Positions 52,731-61,114 of a stretch of 64,000 nt of DNA are shown here, piece by piece; position 1 is the first letter of the stretch; each line of letters begins with the position of its first letter. The stretch comes from Gammaproteobacteria bacterium (lineage in GTDB: Bacteria; Pseudomonadota; Gammaproteobacteria; Pseudomonadales; Pseudohongiellaceae). The translations under genes and the position numbers were made by a program. The notes below the pieces were generated by a model. It ran no database searches, was not told the origin of the DNA, and saw nothing but the letters and a program-made list of their open reading frames with translations. The DNA lies in the NCBI GenBank assembly GCA_041395725.1, contig JAWKZW010000001.1:4822501-4886500 (forward strand), read 5' to 3'.

Positions 52731-55700
52731 CTTCGGCGCCCTCTACCCAAGCTTGGATCCGCGCGATACATTTATCTAGGTCGTCTCTGATCTCATATAC
52801 CCAGAACCGCTGAACATCCCAGCCCAGCTCGTACATTCGTTGGTTTCTTATTTGATCTCGACGACAAAGCTCTCCGTCCCAATTTCGATGATAGCGCTCA
52901 CCATCTACTTCAATATCCAACCGCCTGTTACCCTCAATAAGCGCCAGATCCAATAAATATTGTTCTACCGGATATTGTGGTATTGGACGAATACCTGCCT
53001 GGTAAAGCGCCTTGTAAAGGTCTATTTCCCACTCCGAAACCTTTGATAAGTCAACTGTAGTTGGATATTCAGGCCCCAAGTCGGATCGTTGCACATGCTC
53101 TCTTACTACCTCAGAGTCATCTAAGTTGTCCACGTACTTCGCAAATTCAGCCAAGTACTCAACACCACTATTCTTTGCCGCCGACTTGTCTCCCACGACA
53201 AGCAGCATGGCGCGGGCTCTCGTTATTGCAACATTGAATAGGTTGCCGTTCCTCTTCAAAAAGCCCAATGACTGGATTGCCGCCCCATTGGATACTACTG
53301 GCGAAAATACCATAACGTCCCGCTCATCACCTTGAAACCGATGTACGGTATCGCTGAGAAACTCAAGTTCATCGAGCCTATTCTGCAGCTCCCTGTCTTG
53401 GTTACAGAGATTCTTAATTTGGTTAGCTTGTGCCCGGAACGGGCTGACGACTCCGATTGAGCCTTTGTACCCTTGCTCCAATACTAGGTGTCTCAACTCA
53501 TCAACAATGGCTTGTGCTTCCGGTGGATTCTCTGCACTGCCATTTGGTGGGCGGATAGTTCGCCCCGGTAAGTCGATCCAACGAACGCCAGGCGAATCTG
53601 TCTGAGGTCTCCGTAACCAGTCGTAGCGAGTGGCTACACGCAATCTCCCTTCGTAGAAGAAATTGTTTGAGAAATTAATGATATCTGCGTGGGAACGGTG
53701 ATGGTCCCTCAAGTTGACTATGTCTTCTCCCCGCGCATAGGAACGCGCCATGTCAAACAAAGAGTTCCACGAATAAGCCCATTGCAGAAAATTCTCCTGC
53801 AAATCAAACCGCTCCAGGAGCTGTTGGTCCTGATGCTTGTGAATCCCGCTGATGTGGGAAAGCTGCATGGGATCACCAATCACTACCGCATTCTTGGCTC
53901 GGTACAACAGTGGTAGTGCTGAAGCAATATCACACTGACTGGCCTCATCAAAGACAACCAAGTCATAGTACGCTGCGGTAAAAGGTACTTTGCCTCGGGC
54001 CGATAAAGACGTGACCGCCCAACATGGCAGCAAATGAGAAACTTTTTCCGTTAATTCATAGTACTGGCGCCAGACCCCCCTATTGGTTTGGCCCTGGTTA
54101 TTGTCCGTAATTATCTGTAGCACTGAGACGTACTTGGAAAGCAACTGACGATCATCACTGGATAACTGTGAGGGTCGCACACGCAGCCAGCTTGACCACA
54201 GCTTCCCGGAATTCACCGAGATCTCCTCCATGACATCTCGTATTGATTGATTCAATGTTTCTAGTGAATCTTCCTTTTCTAGCGCCTCCAGCGCATCAAA
54301 GTATTCTCTGACAGACTTTAGATCCTCAACACGATTTTTAATGAATTCACTGAATTTGAGCCAGATCGCAATCGATAGATCTGACGGTACTTTATCAGGT
54401 GCCTTTACCCGAATAGCTAGTAGTGGAGTTCCCCGCTCTTCACAAGAAATCGACAGTCTTTCAAATCTCGATTTTCGCAGTAGCGGCCAGGTTAGTTGAG
54501 TGAGCAACCCTTGGTGCGCTTTAGAGGCATTGATAGTAGCATTATGCAGGCCGTCAAGATCTTCCGACAGCCTGGCAAGATCTAGCGAACGGACAGCCGA
54601 AAAGAGTTTTGCGCTAAGTTTCTCACGCAAAGGTTCCACTCGTTGCTCTAAGGCGTCCACCTTATTCCGTAAATTGATGACCTTATTTTGTCGTGACTGC
54701 AACTTGGCGCTTTTCTCGGCCAATTTCTTGTGTATTTGCAAGCGTTCTTCGTACTCCCTCTTCTCATCTTGGCCAGCCGTTGCGGAGAGCAACGCTTGCA
54801 GGTAATCCTTCAACCTAACTTGATACTCATTAGATCCCATGCGCAATAACAGCGGTCGAGGACCTAAGCTGTTAACACGCGTTTCCACAACATCCACTGC
54901 CTTATTGTTCTTGCTCGCGAACAGCACTTTTTTACCTTGCCAAGCAGCGTTTATGAGCAAGTTGGTCACAACCTGAGACTTCCCGGTCCCGGGCGGACCG
55001 GTGATGATGGTCAAGGGCTGCGTCAGTGAGCTACCTATCGCTTGACGCTGCTCTGTGTTAGCCGGTAGCACCTCAAGAAGAGGTTCCTTGATTGCCTTAC
55101 CCGCATCTGATTTGATATTCGAATTGACTAACGCCCCTAATGCTGTATTGGCGTAATCAGACTCGGCCAACTTGGCAAGGTTTCGCAGCTCTGTTTCTAG
55201 CCCCTGCGTATAGGGTTTACGCTCTGCAGCGAGTAAAACGGCGCGATTGTAAATTCCCGGGTCCTCCAACTCACTGATCGGTAGCTCCTCACTCAACTCC
55301 TCGGGCACACACTCTTCCCGCCAAGGCCACTCGCTACGCACTTCAAACAGCCGGCGTGCCACATCATCCAGATCGGGCGGCTCCATGCTGTCGGAATAAC
55401 CTAGCTCGTCTTCCAGTTGCAGCAATTCATTCATCACCGTTGCCTGATCTGAATTGGAGAAGCGTTTGAGAACCGCCATGTTCATAATGGGGAAATCGGA
55501 CGCCAAACTTGCGGCTCCTCGATTGTTTGGACCCTCAAACTCAATCGGAACAACGAAGACTGGCTGCAGCCGGTGAATCACGTTGCCCGCCTTTGAAGTA
55601 AAGCGATGAATGGAAATGGGATAGCCCAAATAGAAGATCTTGGGCGTACGGTCACGGTGCATCTTATTCAGCAGGTTTGCCGCCTGAGGATTCTGAAGGG

Positions 55701-56073
55701 CACCCTGGATATTGTCCTGGGGAAGTTCATTCAGCTCTACATAGTCGAAGTCTTTGTGATTACTACGCGCCCAGACACTAACTTCACCAACATCGTCTTG
55801 CCCTAGACAGGCCAGGTAGTAGCGCGCCAGATCGGCAAGGGGGGTATCTGCAAAAGTCGCTTCCGGTTTTTGGATCGACTCCGACTGGGATTGAGCCGCA
55901 CTGCCCTGTGGCCACCAGCAGTATTTACTGTCCTGCTTGAATTTTCCACTTAACCGGCCGTAGAGCAGGCTGTTGACCTCCCTTTTGTCTACTCCCAGCT
56001 TGACGGCAACCTTACGCGCCGTCTGCCCGGGAGTAGATGAAAGCTCATGCTGTATTTGTTCTTCAAGCGTCAT
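52723..56073 (-). CDS. SF1 helicase with C-terminal MTES_1575/Vsr-like nuclease
   Basis: The 1116-residue protein starts with a winged-helix-like segment (residues 1-55). An SF1 (AAA_11/AAA_12) helicase follows: Walker A GPPGTGKS at 359-366, a coiled insert about 440-490, DEAS at 709-712, VIGDPMQL, DTVHRFQGDERDVM near 908 and the NVAITRARAM box near 947. The last 80 residues (1036-1116) form a small nuclease with Asp1042, Glu1055, Asp1057 and a conserved GWDVQRFW motif. It overlaps mcrB by 8 bp and follows the methylase by 43 bp. Confidence 0.88.
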   Translation of the reverse strand: MTLEEQIQHELSSTPGQTARKVAVKLGVDKREVNSLLYGRLSGKFKQDSKYCWWPQGSAAQSQSESIQKPEATFADTPLADLARYYLACLGQDDVGEVSVWARSNHKDFDYVELNELPQDNIQGALQNPQAANLLNKMHRDRTPKIFYLGYPISIHRFTSKAGNVIHRLQPVFVVPIEFEGPNNRGAASLASDFPIMNMAVLKRFSNSDQATVMNELLQLEDELGYSDSMEPPDLDDVARRLFEVRSEWPWREECVPEELSEELPISELEDPGIYNRAVLLAAERKPYTQGLETELRNLAKLAESDYANTALGALVNSNIKSDAGKAIKEPLLEVLPANTEQRQAIGSSLTQPLTIITGPPGTGKSQVVTNLLINAAWQGKKVLFASKNNKAVDVVETRVNSLGPRPLLLRMGSNEYQVRLKDYLQALLSATAGQDEKREYEERLQIHKKLAEKSAKLQSRQNKVINLRNKVDALEQRVEPLREKLSAKLFSAVRSLDLARLSEDLDGLHNATINASKAHQGLLTQLTWPLLRKSRFERLSISCEERGTPLLAIRVKAPDKVPSDLSIAIWLKFSEFIKNRVEDLKSVREYFDALEALEKEDSLETLNQSIRDVMEEISVNSGKLWSSWLRVRPSQLSSDDRQLLSKYVSVLQIITDNNQGQTNRGVWRQYYELTEKVSHLLPCWAVTSLSARGKVPFTAAYYDLVVFDEASQCDIASALPLLYRAKNAVVIGDPMQLSHISGIHKHQDQQLLERFDLQENFLQWAYSWNSLFDMARSYARGEDIVNLRDHHRSHADIINFSNNFFYEGRLRVATRYDWLRRPQTDSPGVRWIDLPGRTIRPPNGSAENPPEAQAIVDELRHLVLEQGYKGSIGVVSPFRAQANQIKNLCNQDRELQNRLDELEFLSDTVHRFQGDERDVMVFSPVVSNGAAIQSLGFLKRNGNLFNVAITRARAMLLVVGDKSAAKNSGVEYLAEFAKYVDNLDDSEVVREHVQRSDLGPEYPTTVDLSKVSEWEIDLYKALYQAGIRPIPQYPVEQYLLDLALIEGNRRLDIEVDGERYHRNWDGELCRRDQIRNQRMYELGWDVQRFWVYEIRDDLDKCIARIQAWVEGAEDE

Positions 56074-56116
56074 GGCGAATCATGTCCTTATGATGCAATC
56101 TGTTCTCATTTGATTC

Positions 56117-59100
56117 TCAATGTAATTCGCCACTTTCCAGCTTATCCCAAGCCTCAAGGACCAACCGCTGAGTACGGTACTCGCCAAACTCCTTTAGCTC
56201 TTTGTTCTTGAGCCCCCTGAACGTTTCAGAAGGGTAGTCGACTCCCATGATGTCGGAGGGATCCAGAATATAACGCAGCTCATTGCGAGATAGCCCATAG
56301 AGTTTTGCATAGTAGGCATCTAGTTCGCACTTGAGCTGATGCCGCCGAAGAGGATTGAATGCAAAAGGATCACAACTAACGCCATTTTCCTCGCTGAATA
56401 CTTTTAAATCCTTGGCCGTAAAGGTCAACTCAACAACTCTAGGCGAGATGAAGTCCAGATGACCTTCCTTGTATTGATCTGGTGACAAAACTGGCAATTG
56501 CCTTATTATGAAAAAATTTAGGTGCGTGCCGCCAACTTTATGCCGAGCGACAAAATCAAAGGTCAATGAAACCAAGCTCCCAACGAATGCAGCGATCTTC
56601 CTGGCATCAATTTCTAGCCCAAGATGAGCTAAAGGGAAGCTATTCCCAACTGCACTCAATGGTACAATCCCAGCAATCACAGTCCGCTCATCTGTCGAAC
56701 GGCATATGTCACGCCATCCCAATAGATATTTCGGACACCTTATTTCAAGTGCCGTTTTCACCCAATCCCACAAGTTATCCGCTTCTTGAGCTCGAAGTAG
56801 TTGAACCAAATCTTCAAGCTCATCGGATTCTAATGGGTACTGGTCAGCATTAAGCTCGGCATCCCCAGCTAGCCCTGTTGTTTCATCTGCGAACCAATCA
56901 TCGGTAACAGCATCTCTCACGCCAGTCGCTGAGTGACTGGGCGGCTGCAAAATTTCATTCACTAGCGATTCCTGCCTATTCCTTCGAGCTTGTCCTGCAG
57001 CCCACTGCTTAAGCGCCTCCAAAAGCGCTTCAGTATCAACTTTCTTACAGGCCTTAATGACATCTGATGGAGCTTGCGCAGTTCGTAACGTCACTTCCCA
57101 TCGATCTACCCAGTAGCGGGGCAAGGGCTGGTAATTAGGATCCTGCTTTTCCTCCAGAGTGCAATCGCGACTCGTCTCGCCATCCGTCTCGTAGGTTGCC
57201 CAACGATGATCATAGTGGTGGACCATCTTGGCTTCATAGAGGGGCAGAAATTCATCCTCACGACTCTGGCTTGCAGAATAATCAACATTGGCGTCACGCT
57301 CTTGCATCTGCTGATAAGTATGAAAAAGAGGGCTATCGTTCGACATATCAAATAGCCGGGTAAACTTCACGCCCCATGGATTCTGCGCTGGTACTTGCCT
57401 TCCATTTTCCACTCTTGCTTCGCGTATCAGCACCGGAGCAGCTCGGTAGAGCTTTTTTGTAAGCTCAGCATCCTTTTTAGATCTGAACACCGGGCAGGTG
57501 AGAGTGTTGGGGTTGATCAGCGCAAAATCATCAGCGCTCAATGTAAAACGCCTGTCTTCATCGGCCAAATGTGCAACCCGCGTGTTGAAAAATTGTAGCT
57601 CCGCTTGGGGAACGTTGTTTCCGATAGTCAGTAAACAAAATTTGTAACTTCTGTGCACCCCATCAAACAAGGCTTCTCTATTCTCAAAGTCAAACAAGCT
57701 GACCAGGTGATTCTCTATCGTCAACCAGCCGAAAAACGCCTTGGTGGAATCGTCAGTGGCGATACCTGTGGGTACGATCAGGCCCGCTTGGCCCGCACTA
57801 TTGATGCATTTAGCAAAATGTTCTGAGAATAGTGCATAGAGGTTGACGTCTCCCTTTCCAGTCAACGGGAAACGCTCACTAGTGCGTGCGAACTGACTGG
57901 TGGACTCGGCTGCTTTCTTGGCACGTTGAAAGTCTTCAAAGAGTTTCTGCTCTACTGGAGAGCCGTCACTTAACTTCTTGATCAACTTGGTTCGTGCGGC
58001 AGCATTTGGGGCATTTGCTATTTCGAGACTGCGACTAGAAAAGAACTCCTGTTCCTGAAGCTTTATCCGTTCCCACGGTGGATTGCCCAGTATCACGTCA
58101 AACCCAGATTTGTCTCCATCGCCAAAAACCTGAGGAAATGCCAATTGCCAGTGGAAAAAACGATTCTCATGGGCAAGCTGCTGAATGAACTTGCTTACTT
58201 CAGGTTCCAGCGCCCCACCGCCAACAACCTGGCGCAAGTGGGCATTGGTCGGACATCGATTTGCCGTTTCCTCTGTCTTAGTGGCAAAAAAGGCGGCTGT
58301 AAAAAGGTCTTCTTTCAGCCGCGCTTTTTGCAATGCGTCACTTTTCTGCGCCTTAAGCCAGGCTTCTTGTTTGGCTTTAATCTGGTCAAGGTTGTCTTCC
58401 GGCATCGATTCCACCGAGTCTAAATCCAGTGCCTGCATACGCATAGCAACCGCGATGTCTTTTCCGGCTTGTCTGCTTGCGGCTTTTAGGCTCCGGCATG
58501 TGTCCTTGTCATCACCGGTCAAAGCATCGAACGCTTTGTCAGGTATGCCGTTCTCCAACAAAGAAGGATCAAGCACGCCGACCAATGAATTACCACACTG
58601 GATATGGGCATCGAGGAAACCCAGGGGCTTACCCGGCTCTAGCGCTTCCAACCACAATGCCGTTCTACAGAGCTCCAGAGCAAGCGGATTAAGGTCTACC
58701 CCATAAATACAATGACTGACCACCTCCCTCAGCGCGTGTCGATAATCTGCTTCGGCGGGTTGGTCTGATCCCGCCTCAATTTGCGCCAGCTCAGCCGCCA
58801 GGCGGCGGGCAGCCGCCAATAGAAAATGCCCTGACCCACAAGCAGGGTCGCAGACAGAGATTGACAGGATTGCTGTTCTCGGATCGCCAACATTCGCATC
58901 CAAACGGTCGGCAATAACGGGCTCCAAAGCGGACTTGATGAGCTCCTGAACCAGTGAATCTGGCGTGTAGTAAGAGCCGGTTAATTTGCGACTGTGACCC
59001 GATGCTACCTCTTCGTCGGAAGCATCGCCCAGAAAGCTGAACTGCCATTGCCCCTCCATGGAAAGCTGCGGGATCAATTCCAGCAGTGACTCGTACACCG

Positions 59101-60379
59101 AGCCGAATTCTTCCGTATCCATGTCTCGGTAGTTAATACGTGTCAGTGTCTTCTGCTGCTCGAAATAAGCAAGCTTTAGCAGTGCCCCAAACAGAGTCTT
59201 GTTATCCAACTGCAATGTTTCCAGGTCTGCACACTGCTCTTTGGCAAACAGGCCGCCCAATGCTGGCTGCGCAAGTCGTAGCTGCCCTTCAGCAAAGCCA
59301 TGAAAGGTAACCAGCAACAGCTGCCAGGCGTCGTTATAGTGGTCGTGGTGGCGCTTGAGTCGAGATCGATCCCTGAGATTTGTAAGTGAGTAGCCTTTTG
59401 TATAAAGGTCTCTGGCCGCCTTATAGTTGTGCCCTTCAAACTCCATAGGTAGCAAGGCAATATCACGGTCTTCAGCTGTAAACAGGAACAAAAATCGGTA
59501 AACAAGGCGCAAAATCTGCTGAAAGTAGTTATCCAGAGAAAGCTCGCCACTGCTAATTTTGTCTCTTAGCGATTGATTTGCCGGGTGTATCACGAAGCCC
59601 GACCCGAGGATACGAAGGGCATCGGCCACACCATATCGGAGGTTCTCTAGCGCTCGTTCGCCCTCATCGAGGCCCTTGTTACGCCAAACCTCCAGCCAGC
59701 AGTTGTGGATCTGTCCTGCCCTGGGTTCACTTCTGGAAGCTTGCAGGAGAAGCCAAAATGTCGCGAAATCGGCGTAGTTGTCCTCTTCAAACATACGCGC
59801 GAAATCGATCTCGATAAATGCGGGTCGAGTGATGGCAGGATTATCTCGGAGAACGCGCAGGTGGGTGCCATTGGAGACGATAGCCCAGAGACAGTCGTCC
59901 TCAGCATTGAGGTACTCTTGCGCCAAGCCGGCGGGTGAGCGCTTGCGCCCTTCGTGGCCAAAAGTTACGTCCCCTTTGTCTAGGTCAAACTGAGCACCGC
60001 AGAGCACCAGAGGTACAGCGCCTCTATGCGCAACGTGAGTGATGGGAAAGACTCTTTTGCCGAGGGCAATTGGCTGACATTTGGTAACTTGATAACCGAG
60101 AACTTTTTCAAGTAGTGGTAGTAGCCATTCGTCGCGAGCCAATCGGTTTTGATTGGCATCGTCCCTTAGTCGTTCTCGCTGGTACTCATTCCACCGAGAT
60201 TGTGCGATGCGCCAGTAACGACTCAATTCGTCATTGAGTTTCAGACCCTTCTCCACGCCATAGTCGCCAATCTGTTGGCCATCCAGCTCATAATGTCTAA
60301 TGGCTTGCAATACCGGCGTGCTGATCAAGCCGCCGACTATGCGAATGGATTCTAATTGCTGAGTGTCAGTTTTCCTCAC
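56117..60379 (-). CDS. Eco57I-type N6-adenine DNA methylase, DrmMI-like
   Basis: This 1420-residue methyltransferase has SAM motif I DPACGSGHF (511-519), the GVDLNPLALEL motif (about 560) and catalytic motif NPPW (766-769). An extended N-terminal part (1-450) resembles type IIG proteins, but I find no PD-(D/E)xK triad in it, so it is probably methylase-only. The large C-terminal half should hold target recognition. Its place after a DrmD-like helicase recalls DISARM class 1. It lies 9 bp after the unknown 238-residue gene. Confidence 0.88.
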   Translation of the reverse strand: MRKTDTQQLESIRIVGGLISTPVLQAIRHYELDGQQIGDYGVEKGLKLNDELSRYWRIAQSRWNEYQRERLRDDANQNRLARDEWLLPLLEKVLGYQVTKCQPIALGKRVFPITHVAHRGAVPLVLCGAQFDLDKGDVTFGHEGRKRSPAGLAQEYLNAEDDCLWAIVSNGTHLRVLRDNPAITRPAFIEIDFARMFEEDNYADFATFWLLLQASRSEPRAGQIHNCWLEVWRNKGLDEGERALENLRYGVADALRILGSGFVIHPANQSLRDKISSGELSLDNYFQQILRLVYRFLFLFTAEDRDIALLPMEFEGHNYKAARDLYTKGYSLTNLRDRSRLKRHHDHYNDAWQLLLVTFHGFAEGQLRLAQPALGGLFAKEQCADLETLQLDNKTLFGALLKLAYFEQQKTLTRINYRDMDTEEFGSVYESLLELIPQLSMEGQWQFSFLGDASDEEVASGHSRKLTGSYYTPDSLVQELIKSALEPVIADRLDANVGDPRTAILSISVCDPACGSGHFLLAAARRLAAELAQIEAGSDQPAEADYRHALREVVSHCIYGVDLNPLALELCRTALWLEALEPGKPLGFLDAHIQCGNSLVGVLDPSLLENGIPDKAFDALTGDDKDTCRSLKAASRQAGKDIAVAMRMQALDLDSVESMPEDNLDQIKAKQEAWLKAQKSDALQKARLKEDLFTAAFFATKTEETANRCPTNAHLRQVVGGGALEPEVSKFIQQLAHENRFFHWQLAFPQVFGDGDKSGFDVILGNPPWERIKLQEQEFFSSRSLEIANAPNAAARTKLIKKLSDGSPVEQKLFEDFQRAKKAAESTSQFARTSERFPLTGKGDVNLYALFSEHFAKCINSAGQAGLIVPTGIATDDSTKAFFGWLTIENHLVSLFDFENREALFDGVHRSYKFCLLTIGNNVPQAELQFFNTRVAHLADEDRRFTLSADDFALINPNTLTCPVFRSKKDAELTKKLYRAAPVLIREARVENGRQVPAQNPWGVKFTRLFDMSNDSPLFHTYQQMQERDANVDYSASQSREDEFLPLYEAKMVHHYDHRWATYETDGETSRDCTLEEKQDPNYQPLPRYWVDRWEVTLRTAQAPSDVIKACKKVDTEALLEALKQWAAGQARRNRQESLVNEILQPPSHSATGVRDAVTDDWFADETTGLAGDAELNADQYPLESDELEDLVQLLRAQEADNLWDWVKTALEIRCPKYLLGWRDICRSTDERTVIAGIVPLSAVGNSFPLAHLGLEIDARKIAAFVGSLVSLTFDFVARHKVGGTHLNFFIIRQLPVLSPDQYKEGHLDFISPRVVELTFTAKDLKVFSEENGVSCDPFAFNPLRRHQLKCELDAYYAKLYGLSRNELRYILDPSDIMGVDYPSETFRGLKNKELKEFGEYRTQRLVLEAWDKLESGELH

Positions 60380-60388
60380 TATCCACTC

Positions 60389-61105
60389 CTAAAGGCAAGC
60401 AGCAATAATCGGCCAAACCGTTGCCAGATTGGCGGCAACAGACAAGGCGGAAGCGAGGTGGGAAGGTAATTCTTCTATACCCAGCAGCTTTCCATTTTTC
60501 TTCTTTATTTTCTTGCGCAACTCAGGGTCTAAATTTTGAACAATATGCCTGATCGTAATTTCTCGATTTTTAGTAATATCGTCTAGATTCCTGGTTTTAA
60601 ACTGTGTTTTGGATAAGTCATCAATACGTTCTAGCACTTTGAACAAAGTTGCTAAGGGGATCGTGACTCTTTCAGCCGACTTGTTGTAGGTCGCTGTTCC
60701 GTACTCTCGAACGCGCTTTTGAAAGAAACGATAGAGCGAGGGATTGTCCAACTTGAAATAGATTTGACCTTTTTCGATACTCTCAAGCTCGAAGGTCGTG
60801 TTCGCCATAATCTCCAGGATTTCCACCCACGCGTCACCTTCCTCGTATTGGGAATACTTGAGCTCAGCTTTTTCCCAAAGCGACTTTGCCCTGGACTCCG
60901 AAATTTTGAGATCTGTGCTAACCTGAAAGGCGTCAAATTTCCTACCACAGCAATAGGTGACATAAAGGTAAACCAACAGTGCGTCTAGATCCGGTTTAGC
61001 CATACCACCTAGACCACTTAGCTCTACATAGTAGTGAAATAAGCTGTCGAGAAAAGCTGACCTGTCCGCCGCTTTTAGGTTCTTTAAAAGCAATGCCTCT
61101 GGCAC
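60389..61105 (-). CDS. Unknown 238-residue protein of the defence operon
   Basis: The protein is soluble and helical, starting from the ATG at 61105. A central winged-helix-like stretch (FDAFQVSTDLKISESRAKSLWEKAEL) is followed by a basic region (PELRKKIKKKNGK) and a hydrophobic C-terminal helix (HLASALSVAANLATVWPIIAACL). No domain was recognised. It has 9-bp gaps on both sides, between the DrmD-like helicase and the methylase, so it must be made in step with them. It could be a regulator, adaptor or membrane-contacting effector (inference). Confidence 0.8.
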   Translation of the reverse strand: MPEALLLKNLKAADRSAFLDSLFHYYVELSGLGGMAKPDLDALLVYLYVTYCCGRKFDAFQVSTDLKISESRAKSLWEKAELKYSQYEEGDAWVEILEIMANTTFELESIEKGQIYFKLDNPSLYRFFQKRVREYGTATYNKSAERVTIPLATLFKVLERIDDLSKTQFKTRNLDDITKNREITIRHIVQNLDPELRKKIKKKNGKLLGIEELPSHLASALSVAANLATVWPIIAACL

Positions 61106-61114
61106 AATAAACTC

